Below, one piece after another: positions 7,622 to 15,691 of a DNA stretch of 34,185 nt. The stretch comes from Nitrospirota bacterium (lineage in GTDB: Bacteria; Nitrospirota; Thermodesulfovibrionia; UBA6902), in NCBI GenBank assembly GCA_016217725.1, contig JACRHB010000223.1, positions 1-34,185 of the forward strand, written 5' to 3'. The stretch's first letter is position 1; each line of letters opens with the position of its first letter. A program made the position numbers and the translations under genes. The notes below the pieces were generated by a model. That model was not told the DNA's origin. It searched no databases and was given only the letters and a program-made list of their open reading frames with translations.

Positions 7622-7646
7622 AGACAAATAAAAGTTATTAAATAAA

Positions 7647-8993
7647 CTATTTTTTATTCAGCTTCTCTAAAAAATGCGTATTGAAATTGCCGCTGATGAA
7701 ATCGGGGTTGTCGAGGATATTCAGATGAAACGGGATCGTTGTCTTAATACCCTCGATCACGAACTCCCTCAAGGCCCTTTTCATCTTTGAGATCGCTTCC
7801 TGCCGGTCCTTGCCGTGAACGATCAATTTTGCGATCAGGGAATCATAATGCGCGGGGACCGTCCAGCCTGAATATGCGGCTGTGTCCACCCTTACCCCGG
7901 GGCCTCCGGGCGGGATGAAGAGTGTGATCTTCCCGGGGGAAGGGATGAATTTTTCGGGGTCTTCCGCATTGATCCTGCATTCAATGCTGTGTCCTGTAAA
8001 TTTTACGTCATGCTGCTTGAAGGGCAATATTTCGCCTGCCGCCGCCTTGATCTGCTCTTTAATGATATCGAAGCCCGTGATCATCTCCGTCACGGGGTGT
8101 TCCACCTGTATCCTTGTGTTTACCTCCATAAAGTAGATCTGCTCGTCCTTGTCGAGGATGAATTCAATCGTCCCCGCGTTTCTGTACCTGAGCGCTTTTG
8201 CCGCCTTTATTGCGGTCTCGCCGACCTTCTTTCTGAATTTGGTATTCGCAAAGATATAAGGCGCTTCCTCGATAAGCTTCTGGTGTCTCCTTTGTATGGA
8301 ACAGTCTCTTTCGCCGAGGTAAACGATGCCTCCCTTATTATCGGCGAGTATCTGGACCTCTATATGCCGCATCTCCGATATGTATTTTTCAATGTACATA
8401 TCGCCGTTCCCGAATGCGGCAAAGGCCTCTTTTTGCGCAGTGTGATACAACTGGGGAAGGTCTTTCTCATCATTCACTATCCTCATGCCCCTCCCGCCGC
8501 CTCCGGCGGAAGCTTTTAAGATCACCGGGAAGCCGATTTTCTTCGCGGTCTTCATCGCATCCTCTTCATCTTTTACGGGACCGTCGCTCCCGGGGACTAC
8601 CGGCACGCCTTTTCTTTTCATTATCTGCCTCGCGCGTGATTTGTCGCCGCCGGAGCGGATATTTTCTGCGGAAGGCCCGATGAAAGTGATCCTGGAGGCA
8701 GTGCAGGCTTCTACGAAATGCGCGTTTTCCGAAAGGAATCCGTAGCCGGGATGGATCGCTTCGGAATCCGTTATCTCTGCGGCGCTGATGATCGCGGGGA
8801 TATTCAGATAACTCTGCGCCGACGGGGCCGGGCCTATGCAGACCGCTTCATCAGCCATCCTTACATGCAATGCGTCTTTATCCGCAACCGAATAAACGGC
8901 GGCGGTATTTATGCCGAGCTCGCGGCAGGCCCTGATGACCCTGACCGCTATCTCTCCTCTGTTGGCAATAAGGACCTTTTTGAACAATGTCAT
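7647..8993 (-). CDS. accC: Acetyl-CoA carboxylase, biotin carboxylase subunit
   Basis: Carboxylates the biotin carried by AccB with ATP and bicarbonate, the first half of malonyl-CoA formation for fatty acid synthesis. It is 448 aa, the family norm. Domains in order: N-terminal [26 protein letters not shown]-grasp with the glycine-rich loop [14 protein letters not shown]; the metal-binding region [22 protein letters not shown]; and the C-terminal domain with [15 protein letters not shown] 8993 overlaps the accB stop by four bases (ATGA), which indicates coupled translation. A pyruvate carboxylase A subunit is possible, but the partner BCCP directly upstream favours AccC. Confidence 0.95.
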   Translation of the reverse strand: MTLFKKVLIANRGEIAVRVIRACRELGINTAAVYSVADKDALHVRMADEAVCIGPAPSAQSYLNIPAIISAAEITDSEAIHPGYGFLSENAHFVEACTASRITFIGPSAENIRSGGDKSRARQIMKRKGVPVVPGSDGPVKDEEDAMKTAKKIGFPVILKASAGGGGRGMRIVNDEKDLPQLYHTAQKEAFAAFGNGDMYIEKYISEMRHIEVQILADNKGGIVYLGERDCSIQRRHQKLIEEAPYIFANTKFRKKVGETAIKAAKALRYRNAGTIEFILDKDEQIYFMEVNTRIQVEHPVTEMITGFDIIKEQIKAAAGEILPFKQHDVKFTGHSIECRINAEDPEKFIPSPGKITLFIPPGGPGVRVDTAAYSGWTVPAHYDSLIAKLIVHGKDRQEAISKMKRALREFVIEGIKTTIPFHLNILDNPDFISGNFNTHFLEKLNKK

Positions 8994-9439
8994 AACGCAG
9001 GCTCAATAAGGAAGAGCGGCTCGCCGTATTCAACGGGCTGGCCGTTTTCTACGAGAATCTTTGAGATGACGCCGTCCGTGTCGCTCTCTATTTCATTCAT
9101 AAGCTTCATCGCCTCAACGATGCAGAGCACCTGTCCCTTCTTAACCGCGCTGCCGGCTTCGACAAAAGGCGGGGCCTCAGGAGAAGGCGCCCTGTGGAAT
9201 ATTCCGACAATAGGAGAAGGAATGGTCACAAGCTTTTTCTCTTCAACGGCAGCCTCCGCTCTTTCTTCCACGGGTTTGCTGGCGGCGGCAGGCTGTTTAA
9301 CGGGCTGAAACGCCTCAAAAGACGACAGAAACTTTTCTCTCTTGATCTTAAGCTTTGAGCCCTCTCTTTCGAGCTGAAGCTCGGTTATATCCGTCTCCTT
9401 CAAAAGCTCAATCAGTTTTTTTATCTCGTCAAGTTCCAT
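8990..9439 (-). CDS. accB: Biotin carboxyl carrier protein of acetyl-CoA carboxylase
   Basis: Carries CO2 on biotin between AccC and the carboxyltransferase. The biotin site EAMKLM is near the C-terminus, with Lys112 in this numbering. Before it are a typical N-terminal helix ([20 protein letters not shown]), an Ala/Pro/Glu-rich linker and the barrel motif [20 protein letters not shown], in which the thumb of bacterial AccB is recognisable. I chose ATG 9439 (149 aa) because GGAG lies six bases before it. An ATG at 9451 would add four residues but has a poorly spaced ribosome site. It sits between efp and accC, the common efp-accB-accC order. Confidence 0.94.
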   Translation of the reverse strand: MELDEIKKLIELLKETDITELQLEREGSKLKIKREKFLSSFEAFQPVKQPAAASKPVEERAEAAVEEKKLVTIPSPIVGIFHRAPSPEAPPFVEAGSAVKKGQVLCIVEAMKLMNEIESDTDGVISKILVENGQPVEYGEPLFLIEPAL

Positions 9440-9458
9440 TTCGTTCTCCATCCTTTTC

Positions 9459-9519
9459 AGTTGTTAGTTTTTAGTTGTTAGTTGTTAGACTAAAAACTAA
9501 CAACTAAAAACTAACAACT
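9459..9519. repeat. Perfect 23-bp inverted repeat made of GTTAGTT-like units
   Basis: Bases 9459-9481 are the exact reverse complement of 9497-9519. The arms are built from repeated TTGTTAG/TTTTTAG units. The right arm touches the efp stop codon. As RNA it would fold into a long AT-rich stem between efp and accB. It resembles a simple-repeat palindrome more than a classic terminator, since there is no GC stem with a T-run. Confidence 0.75.
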
Positions 9520-10079
9520 TATCTGACCCTCTCAATATACTCCGCTGTCCTCGTATCCACTTTTATGACGTCGCCTTCGTTCAAATGAAACGGCACTTTT
9601 ACGGTAACGCCCGATTCCAGCACGGCAGGCTTGCTGCCGCCGCTTGCAGTGTCTCCCTTGTACCCGGGATCGGTTCTGATTATCTTTAACTCTACAAACA
9701 TGGGTATTTCTACTGAAATAGGCGAGCCGCTGTAAAACAGGATCTTCACCTCCATGTTTTCCTTTAGAAACTTTTTCGCATCGCCCAGATGCTCCGAAGT
9801 CAGCGGGAACTGCTCATAACTTTCATTATCCATGAAATAGCATGCTTCACCCTCTTTGTAAAGATACTGCGCGGTCCTTTCTTCGAGATCGGGCGTCTCA
9901 AATTTTTCCCCTCCCTTGAAGGTGTCTTCAAAAATGCTGCCGGTAACCAGGTTCTTGAGCTTGGTCCTGATGATGGCCCCGCCCCGGCCCATTTTGTGAT
10001 GCTGAAAATCAACAATCTCATGCGGCGCGTCCTTGTATTTGAGCTTTGCGCCTTTTTTAAATTCACTCGTTGAAATCAA
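9519..10079 (-). CDS. efp: Translation elongation factor P
   Basis: Binds the ribosome between the P and E sites and relieves stalling at proline runs. It is 186 aa from TTG 10079, which has AGGAGG upstream at ideal spacing and gives the normal N-terminus (M)ISTSEFKKG; a longer frame upstream is repeat sequence. The three-domain layout is standard: KOW-like domain I, then the OB domains ending FHLNEGDVIKVDTRTAEYIERV. The tip of the domain I loop reads HHKMGRGGA. In the common form of this loop (VKPGKGGA) the tip is Lys, which is modified in many bacteria; here it is Arg32. EarP-type EF-Ps also use an Arg, modified with rhamnose, but the surrounding sequence is not clearly of that type and no modification gene is in the window. 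Confidence 0.95.
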   Translation of the reverse strand: MISTSEFKKGAKLKYKDAPHEIVDFQHHKMGRGGAIIRTKLKNLVTGSIFEDTFKGGEKFETPDLEERTAQYLYKEGEACYFMDNESYEQFPLTSEHLGDAKKFLKENMEVKILFYSGSPISVEIPMFVELKIIRTDPGYKGDTASGGSKPAVLESGVTVKVPFHLNEGDVIKVDTRTAEYIERVR

Positions 10080-10104
10080 TGTAAAAGCCTCCTGAAAAAT
10101 ATTT

Positions 10105-10170
10105 ATAGGCACAAAGCAGCAAAGGTGCAAAGGCACATAGAAAGTATGAACTTTGTCCCTTTGTGCCTAT
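10105..10170. repeat. Inverted repeat ATAGGCACAAAG upstream of efp
   Basis: ATAGGCACAAAG at 10105-10116 is inverted at 10159-10170, with further CAAAGG/GCAAAGG units inside. It lies between the peptidase gene and efp and forms part of the efp leader on the minus strand. It is related to the repeat that supplies the end of coaBC. Confidence 0.65.
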
Positions 10171-10190
10171 GCTACTTTGTATCCTTGTTA

Positions 10191-11252
10191 TCATATCACC
10201 TTAAACTTCTTCGGCAAACTTGTCAAAACTTCCGCGCCGTCTTTTCTCACAACGACCATATCCTCTATCCTGACACCGCCGAAACCGGGCAGATATATTC
10301 CCGGCTCTATTGTGAATACCATGTTCTCTTTAATGTCATCTTTGCTGCGCCATGAGACGTAAGGCTTCTCATGCACTGCAAGTCCGACGCCGTGACCCGT
10401 GCCGTGCCCGAAATTTTCTCCATAACCTTTTTGCTTAATATGATTCCTCGCAGCGGCGTCCACAACCTTTGCCTTTATGTCCGCTTTAACCGACTCTATC
10501 GCTCTCTGCTGCGCCTCAAGGACAATGGAATATATCTCCTTTTGTCTTGGAATATTCCCGCCTTTCACGACAACGGTCCTCGTCATGTCGGAATAATATC
10601 CATTATACTCGCCTCCCCAGTCAAAAACTATGAAGTCGCCTTTTTTAATGACCTTATCGGTAGGCATGGCATGAGGAAGCGCCGACTGTGAACCAGAAGC
10701 TACTATAACTCCGAAAGGCAGGGTTTTGCAACCTTCTTCCTTGAGAAATTCTTCAAGTTTCAGGGCAAGTTTCCGCTCCGTGGTCCCGGCCTTTATAAAA
10801 GGCTGCAATCTCCTGAAGGCTCTTTCGGCCTTCCTAACGGCCTTCCGGATACAAGCGATCTCCTCAGGCGATTTAATGATCCTTAATGATTCAACGGTGT
10901 CGGTCAGCGGCTTGAGTCTGATTTTCTTTTTTAAAAGTTTTTTATAAAACCCGTAGGTTACTTGATGGTCTTCAAATCCGAGTTTTTTACGTCCTAATTC
11001 ATCAATTAAATCTTTAATCTCCCTGGCCCTATCCCCGCGCTCTATTTTAATCTTGAAACCCTTCACCTCCTGCCTTGATTGCTCCTGATAACGAAAATCG
11101 GTCACGAATACCGCATCTTTAGAGGTGACAAGGGCATAACCCGCCGAGCCTGTAAATCCGGTGAGATATTTCACGTTAAGGAGGTCGGTAATAAGAAAGC
11201 CGTCAACCTTTTGTTTTTGAAGTTTCTTTCTGAGAAGAGCTTTTCTGTCCAT
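10191..11252 (-). CDS. Xaa-Pro peptidase family protein (M24B)
   Basis: Cytoplasmic metallopeptidase predicted to cleave N-terminal residues before proline, or Xaa-Pro dipeptides. It is 353 aa from ATG 11252. The creatinase-like N-terminal domain covers about 1-125. The catalytic pita-bread domain has all five metal ligands in order: Asp in FDWGGEYNGYYSDMTRT (two), His in FGHGTGHGVGLAVHE, Glu in FTIEPGIY and Glu in VRIEDMVVV. There is no clear ribosome site; a TTG two codons upstream is an alternative. It lies between aroQ and efp, an arrangement often seen (aroQ-pepP-efp-accB-accC). PepP versus PepQ cannot be decided. Confidence 0.92.
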   Translation of the reverse strand: MDRKALLRKKLQKQKVDGFLITDLLNVKYLTGFTGSAGYALVTSKDAVFVTDFRYQEQSRQEVKGFKIKIERGDRAREIKDLIDELGRKKLGFEDHQVTYGFYKKLLKKKIRLKPLTDTVESLRIIKSPEEIACIRKAVRKAERAFRRLQPFIKAGTTERKLALKLEEFLKEEGCKTLPFGVIVASGSQSALPHAMPTDKVIKKGDFIVFDWGGEYNGYYSDMTRTVVVKGGNIPRQKEIYSIVLEAQQRAIESVKADIKAKVVDAAARNHIKQKGYGENFGHGTGHGVGLAVHEKPYVSWRSKDDIKENMVFTIEPGIYLPGFGGVRIEDMVVVRKDGAEVLTSLPKKFKVI

Positions 11253-11335
11253 GTGCAATTATAGCAGATTGTGGAATGATGTCGGGAGGAAACTCACGAT
11301 ACGGTGAAATTTAAAAATTGATTGCCATCAACTTC

Positions 11336-11791
11336 TTATCTTCTTTTCTTAACGCTCTGTGGCTTCTTAGGAATTGAGACCGCAGCCCGTAAGCCGAGTA
11401 GATAGCTTTCATATCCGAAGCCGGAGATCTGGCCGTGCGCAACAGGGGCGATTAGTGATTTGTGCCTGAATTCTTCGCGCTTGTGGATGTTCGATAAATG
11501 CACTTCAACGGTGGGTATCTCAACCGCGGCTATTGCGTCCCTGATCGCAACGCTTGTGTGGGTATAGGCTGCGGGATTGATGACGAGGGCGGCGTATTGC
11601 TTTGAATTCTGTATCATATCCACAATCTCGCCTTCATGGTTGGACTGCCTGATGTCAAGCTCGACCTTCAGCTCCTTCGCAAGCTGCTTTAAAAGTTTAT
11701 TGATTTCATCAAGCGTCTTAACACCGTAAATGTCAGCTTCCCTCTTGCCGAGGAGGTTTAGATTCGGCCCGTGGATAATTAATATTTTCAT
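11336..11791 (-). CDS. aroQ: 3-dehydroquinate dehydratase, type II
   Basis: Third step of the shikimate pathway, dehydrating 3-dehydroquinate. It is 151 aa. Type II motifs are present: [16 protein letters not shown] with the catalytic Arg and Tyr, [30 protein letters not shown], and [18 protein letters not shown] with the catalytic His. I chose ATG 11791 because AAGGAAGG precedes it at good spacing; a GTG at 11800 would overlap the coaBC stop. The C-terminus ends in a basic tail [10 protein letters not shown]. The ribosome site lies within the repeat that also forms the 3' end of coaBC. Confidence 0.95.
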   Translation of the reverse strand: MKILIIHGPNLNLLGKREADIYGVKTLDEINKLLKQLAKELKVELDIRQSNHEGEIVDMIQNSKQYAALVINPAAYTHTSVAIRDAIAAVEIPTVEVHLSNIHKREEFRHKSLIAPVAHGQISGFGYESYLLGLRAAVSIPKKPQSVKKRR

Positions 11792-11796
11792 AAACT

Positions 11797-12999
11797 TCAC
11801 CTTCCTTTGTGCCTTTGTGCCTTTGTGGCTAATTCCAGCATTCTGTCAAGGATTATATTCGCGACTTCAATTTTTTTCAATAACGGATATTCGGCAATCT
11901 TCCCTTTCCCGTCGATTATCGTCACGACGTTTGTATCTACGTCGAAGCCCGCGCCTTTTTGGGTTACGTCGTTCAATACTATGATGTCGAGATTTTTTTG
12001 CTTTAATTTATTCTTTGCGCTTTCGACGTCCCTGCCCGTCTCCGCTGCAAATCCTATCAGGATGCGTTTGCCTTTTTTGCTTCCGACTTTTTTAAGTATG
12101 TCGGGAGTCTTTCTTAAAGCTATTGTTGAAATATCGTCTTTCCCGAGTTTCGAGCTGCTCCCGGCGGCAGGCGCGAAATCAGCTACTGCCGCAGCCATGA
12201 TGACGGCCGTTGCCTTCGGAAGACGTTTAAGAACCGCCGCTTCCATTTCAGAGGCTCTTTTAACAGGTATAAAAGTTACATTTTCCAACTGTGGAAGTGA
12301 TACCGGCCCGCTGATTAATGTTACTGTTGCACCACGCCGCGCCGCTGCCCGTGCAACAGCAAAGCCCATTTTCCCTGAAGAGCGGTTTGAAATATATCTG
12401 ACCGGATCAATCGGCTCTATTGTCGGGCCTGCCGTGACAAGGATATTGTGCCTGCTTAAATCCTTCGGCGTCAGCGCGGTAACGGCGGCTTCGACAATCG
12501 CCGATACATCGGCCATCCTGCCTTCACCTTCTTCTCCGCAGGCAAGACTGCCGGTGCTAGGGCCGATAAATTGCACGCCTGACTTTTTAAGCTCCTTTAT
12601 GCTGTCCTGAACCGTCGGATGGCGATACATCCTGTGATTCATTGCAGGGGCAATGACGGTCCTTCCTTCATGAGTCAAGCAAAGATTGCCGAGGAGGTCG
12701 TCCGCAATTCCACAGCGCAGCTTGTTGATGGTATTCGCCGTTGCAGGGGCGATAAGCAATAGGTCGGCCTCTTTTGACAGATTGATATGACTGAAAGGAC
12801 CGCTGAATAAATCAATAAGAACGGGGCTGCCGGTTACGGCTTCAAACGTCAGGGGAGTTATGAATTTGCAAGCGGCGTGGGTCATCACCACCCTCACGCT
12901 TGCGCCTTCGTCCATCAACCGCCGTGCAATGTCCACGGCCTTGTACGCCGCTATGCTGCCTGTAACTCCGAGAAGGATATTTTTCTGTTTGTCATGCAA
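11797..12999 (-). CDS. coaBC: Phosphopantothenoylcysteine decarboxylase / phosphopantothenate-cysteine ligase
   Basis: Bifunctional coenzyme A enzyme, 400 aa. The N-terminal CoaC flavoprotein half has [18 protein letters not shown], the active-site His in [17 protein letters not shown] and the conserved Cys in [13 protein letters not shown]. The CoaB half has [19 protein letters not shown] and the later RKTPDIL and GFAAET motifs. I chose TTG 12999 because GGAG lies nine bases upstream; TTG 13008 is the alternative. The last residues ([11 protein letters not shown]) come from a GCACAAAGG-type tandem repeat at 11804-11830, so the natural C-terminus has been replaced or extended by repeat sequence. 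This should not affect the catalytic domains. Confidence 0.94.
   Translation of the reverse strand: MHDKQKNILLGVTGSIAAYKAVDIARRLMDEGASVRVVMTHAACKFITPLTFEAVTGSPVLIDLFSGPFSHINLSKEADLLLIAPATANTINKLRCGIADDLLGNLCLTHEGRTVIAPAMNHRMYRHPTVQDSIKELKKSGVQFIGPSTGSLACGEEGEGRMADVSAIVEAAVTALTPKDLSRHNILVTAGPTIEPIDPVRYISNRSSGKMGFAVARAAARRGATVTLISGPVSLPQLENVTFIPVKRASEMEAAVLKRLPKATAVIMAAAVADFAPAAGSSSKLGKDDISTIALRKTPDILKKVGSKKGKRILIGFAAETGRDVESAKNKLKQKNLDIIVLNDVTQKGAGFDVDTNVVTIIDGKGKIAEYPLLKKIEVANIILDRMLELATKAQRHKGR
11804..11830. repeat. Short tandem repeat forming the 3' end of coaBC
   Basis: Three units of about nine bases (TTTGTGCCT on the plus strand). On the minus strand they encode ATKAQRHKG at the end of CoaBC and include the aroQ ribosome site. 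The family is the same as the CCACAGAGGCAC/CACAAAGGCAC arms elsewhere in the window. Confidence 0.7.
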
Positions 13000-13032
13000 G
13001 GCAGTCAACTCCAGGAAAAAGTTTTGACTTAA

Positions 13033-13089
13033 GTAGCGCCCTCATTTATTGAGGGCGGTTTTTTCGTTGGGGATAAACCCCAACGCTAC
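13033..13089. repeat. Twin-hairpin REP-like element
   Basis: Two adjacent hairpins: CGCCCTCA/TGAGGGCG and CGTTGGGG/CCCCAACG, bordered by GTAGCG at the left and CGCTAC at the right. It lies between rpoZ and coaBC. The same units surround the RAYT gene at 25435-25492 and 26062-26243, and recur at 26845-26905. Confidence 0.85.
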
Positions 13090-13103
13090 ACTTTCAGCTT
13101 TTC

Positions 13104-13487
13104 TTAACTTTCCCCGAATATATCCTCGATGGTCCTCTTTTGCTCGGACTCGCCTTTTTCGCTGAGGTAGAACTTAAGGTCTTTTTCGAGCTCCGTCAGG
13201 TCTTCCGGCAGGGTCTCTTTCTGCTGGGCTTCGTCCATCATGCGCTTATGGACCAGCTTTTTGGCTTCTTCGTTCGCCGTTATCGCAGCTTCGCCGGTGA
13301 GAATGCTTACGGCTCCCTTGGCGACTTCTTCCAGGGCGAGGGTCGTTATTTTTTTCGCCTTGGACGATATCTTCGGCAGCGACCCCTGAGACAGGTCTTT
13401 GGCTCTTTTTACGGCGGCAATTACCAGCCTGTAGTTGCCGTCGATCTTTTTCTTGTCATATTCTATCGGCAGTGAAATGATATCCAT
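13104..13487 (-). CDS. rpoZ: DNA-directed RNA polymerase omega subunit
   Basis: Small subunit that helps fold and assemble the beta' subunit. It is 127 aa. The family core is YRLVIAAVKRAKDLSQG, then KKITTLALEEVAKG, at about 19-65. The C-terminal half is acidic and lysine-rich, longer than in the roughly 70-90-aa omegas of many bacteria, and ends IEDIFGES. ATG 13487 has AGGAGG upstream at good spacing. It directly follows gmk (28 bases), the classic gmk-rpoZ pair linking guanylate metabolism and transcription in one operon. Confidence 0.93.
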   Translation of the reverse strand: MDIISLPIEYDKKKIDGNYRLVIAAVKRAKDLSQGSLPKISSKAKKITTLALEEVAKGAVSILTGEAAITANEEAKKLVHKRMMDEAQQKETLPEDLTELEKDLKFYLSEKGESEQKRTIEDIFGES

Positions 13488-13514
13488 ACAACCTCCTGAG
13501 TAACTTGTCTATTT

Positions 13515-14168
13515 TTAATTTAATATATTTTTTATCCGGTCAGGGTCCAACGTCTTCGTCCGCGCTCTCATAGAGAGTATAATGCTTTCAAGCTCGCGAT
13601 AAGCCTTTTCAAGTCTGTCGTTAATGATAACATAATCGTAATCTTTATATCCCCCCATTTCAAGCCTGGCCCTTTCAAGACGCCTGCTCACCGTCTCTTT
13701 TGAATCCGTCCCGCGTTTTGTCAGCCTCTGCTTTAAAAGCTTCATCGAAGGGGGCAGGATAAATACATATACGGCATTATCATATTTCCTTCTTATCTGC
13801 TTTGCCCCTTCAACGTCTATGTCAAGTATCACGTCATAGCCTTCTTTATTCAATTTTTTCAGCCTGTTAAGCGAGGTGCCGTAAAGATTTCCATGGACCA
13901 TAGCCCATTCGGCAAATTCTCCCCTGTTAATCATGTTCTTAAATTTCTTTTGAGTGACAAAGGTATAATGCACGTCGTTGAGTTCTCCCTTTCTGGGCTG
14001 ACGGGTTGTGTAAGAAACGGAAAGCTTAAGGTCCCCAAATTTGCGAAGCAGCTCTTTACAGAGAGTGGATTTGCCGGCGCCTGAAGGAGCGGAAATGACG
14101 AATAACGCTCCTTTTCTTCGAGAACGACCTCTCACCCGACTTTTCTTTTCAACCGTAATCTCCGCCAA
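13515..14168 (-). CDS. gmk: Guanylate kinase
   Basis: Phosphorylates GMP to GDP. It is 217 aa. The P-loop APSGAGKST lies at about 27-35, followed by the GMP-binding region VSYTTRQPRKGE and DVHYTFV, and the lid-proximal RLTKRGTDS with VSRRLERA. The start is TTG at 14168, one base from the remA stop, with GGAAG just upstream; no ATG precedes the P-loop in frame. This gives a basic N-terminal extension (KKSRVRGRSRRKG) longer than usual for the family. If a shorter product is made, its start would not be conventional. The order remA-gmk-rpoZ is common. Confidence 0.95.
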   Translation of the reverse strand: MAEITVEKKSRVRGRSRRKGALFVISAPSGAGKSTLCKELLRKFGDLKLSVSYTTRQPRKGELNDVHYTFVTQKKFKNMINRGEFAEWAMVHGNLYGTSLNRLKKLNKEGYDVILDIDVEGAKQIRRKYDNAVYVFILPPSMKLLKQRLTKRGTDSKETVSRRLERARLEMGGYKDYDYVIINDRLEKAYRELESIILSMRARTKTLDPDRIKNILN

Positions 14169-14169
14169 T

Positions 14170-14427
14170 TTATTCTTCCTGGAATCTCTGCGTGATCGTC
14201 TCGACCTGGAGCGCGGACAGGATTATATGGTCGCTGTCGGTGACTATTATGGAGCGTGTTTTCCGGCCCTGTGTCGCATCGACGATCTTTCCTCTTCCGC
14301 CGGCTTCTTCACGCAGCCTTTTCATCGGCGAAGATCCGGGATCGACAATCGCAATCACTCTTGAAGCCGATACGACATTGCCGAAACCGATGTTTATAAG
14401 CGGCAAACCCTTATCGGTTCTTTTCAT
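14170..14427 (-). CDS. remA: RemA family protein (DUF370)
   Basis: A small 85-aa protein of the RemA/DUF370 family. In Bacillus RemA is a DNA-binding activator of biofilm matrix genes; in other bacteria the role is not settled. The family core is present: [29 protein letters not shown], then [32 protein letters not shown] 14427 has AGGAG at good spacing. It sits between yicC and gmk, its usual place in Nitrospirota, Desulfobacterota and Firmicutes, so it is probably cotranscribed with gmk and rpoZ. Confidence 0.92.
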   Translation of the reverse strand: MKRTDKGLPLINIGFGNVVSASRVIAIVDPGSSPMKRLREEAGGRGKIVDATQGRKTRSIIVTDSDHIILSALQVETITQRFQEE

Positions 14428-14470
14428 TTTTATCTCCTAACTCTGAACGTTCGAACTAATAAATATTTTT

Positions 14471-14586
14471 TAGCCACAGAGGTCACAGAGTACACAGAGA
14501 AAAAATAAAAAAAGACAAGGGATTGAGAAGCTGGAATAAACAATTATATGGTCTTTTCTCAATAACCTCTGTGTTCTCTGTGGCTA
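14471..14586. repeat. Inverted-repeat element of the CCACAGAGG family
   Basis: AGCCACAGAGGTCACAGAG at the left is inverted, with small changes, at about 14566-14586. The interior is AT-rich, and the internal AGACAAGG...GAGAAG words also occur in the 3866-3996 copy. It separates yicC from remA. Confidence 0.75.
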
Positions 14587-14617
14587 TATTTTCCAATTTT
14601 TTTGTTTGGTGTTACGC

Positions 14618-15472
14618 CTACTGTAAATTCTGCACCTGCTCCTTTATCTTTTCAATCTCATGTTTCATCTCTATAATATTATTTGCGATCTCGACGTCTT
14701 GAGACTTTGAGCCTATGGTATTGACCTCCCTGCGTAATTCCTGCACGAGAAAGTCCAGTTTTTTCCCGACGACGATGTCGGATATTATTGTTTTTTCAAC
14801 GTGCTCGAGATGACTTTTCAGTCTTACAATCTCTTCCGTGATGTCCGCTCTCTCGATCAGGACGGCCGCTTCCTGGATCAATCGCGCTTCGTCGATCATG
14901 ATGCCGCCCAAAAACTCTTTCAGCCTTTCACACAGTCTCTGCTTTGTATCGGCTATTATGCCGTTCCTTCTGTCTTCAATGTCGCCGAGATATTTACTTA
15001 AAAGCCTCACCCTGAGATTAATGTCAGCGATAAGGCTGCTACCCTCCTCAATGCGCATCTTCTCAAGCTCCCGTAAGGCGATCTCAACGGCTGTCTGCAG
15101 CTCCCCGCTCTTTGCTTCTTCCTCAAAGCAAAATATGTCCCTGTATGACGCAAGCACTTTAATGTCAATTTCTCCCGCTATAGAGAGCTCATCTTTTAAA
15201 GAGGCGAGGGCGTTATAATACTCCTTCGCAAGAGGTTTGTTTATCTTTACCTGAACGGCGGCCGCTTCCGATTCTGTAATGCTCAGCTCGATATGCCCCC
15301 GGCTGAATTGCGTCTTGACCATCTTTCTTACGTCGTTTTCATAGGCATACAGGAATGACGGCAGCTTGATCTGGATATCAAGATACTTGTGGTTTGAAGC
15401 CCGCGCTTCAACCTTGATATTGCCTGCAACCCCTCTTCCGTAGCCTGTCATGGACTGTAATTGCGTATTCAA
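14618..15472 (-). CDS. yicC: YicC/YloC family endoribonuclease
   Basis: A 284-aa member of the YicC family, whose characterised members are endoribonucleases. The N-terminus has SMTGYGRG, the middle the conserved SRGHIELSI, and the C-terminus LDFLVQELRREVNTIGSKSQDVEIANNIIEMKHEIEKIKEQVQNLQ, in which the RREVNTIGSKS segment is the family hallmark. The start is TTG at 15472 with AGGAG about nine bases upstream; ATG at 15451 would remove seven residues. It is first in the yicC-remA-gmk-rpoZ-coaBC series. Confidence 0.93.
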   Translation of the reverse strand: MNTQLQSMTGYGRGVAGNIKVEARASNHKYLDIQIKLPSFLYAYENDVRKMVKTQFSRGHIELSITESEAAAVQVKINKPLAKEYYNALASLKDELSIAGEIDIKVLASYRDIFCFEEEAKSGELQTAVEIALRELEKMRIEEGSSLIADINLRVRLLSKYLGDIEDRRNGIIADTKQRLCERLKEFLGGIMIDEARLIQEAAVLIERADITEEIVRLKSHLEHVEKTIISDIVVGKKLDFLVQELRREVNTIGSKSQDVEIANNIIEMKHEIEKIKEQVQNLQ

Positions 15473-15517
15473 AATCCACGTCTCCTAACCCGGACAAGCC
15501 GAGTCAAAATATTTTTT

Positions 15518-15540
15518 ACCACAGAGGACACAGAGAAAAA
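15518..15540. repeat. Single arm of the CCACAGAGG family
   Basis: ACCACAGAGGACACAGAG with a following A-run; a matching but inverted arm is at 27798-27822. No partner arm lies nearby. It is in the yicC leader region on the minus strand. Confidence 0.55.
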
Positions 15541-15636
15541 CAACAGGATGTGGTTAATTTTTCTTTTCTTTATGAAAAAGTATAGCACTATATAATACTT
15601 GTAAAGATATGTCAATTAGCCCGCTTGTTTTTTTTC

Positions 15637-15691
15637 AACTCTTAACTCTTGACTCTTGACTCTTAACTCTTAACTCTTAACTCTTAACTCT
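15637..15691. repeat. Tandem heptamer array, unit AACTCTT, nearly eight copies
   Basis: Seven full units plus a partial unit, two of them with GACTCTT. The array ends inside the stop codon of the phosphodiesterase gene. Units of the same kind occur near 4870-4885. Such an array can change length by slippage, but here that would alter only the 3' end of a gene. Confidence 0.8.

Noticed and set aside
7538-7646. TPP riboswitch upstream of thiE
   Set aside because: The gap is short and mostly a GTCATTCC-type repeat; no TPP-box motif is visible.
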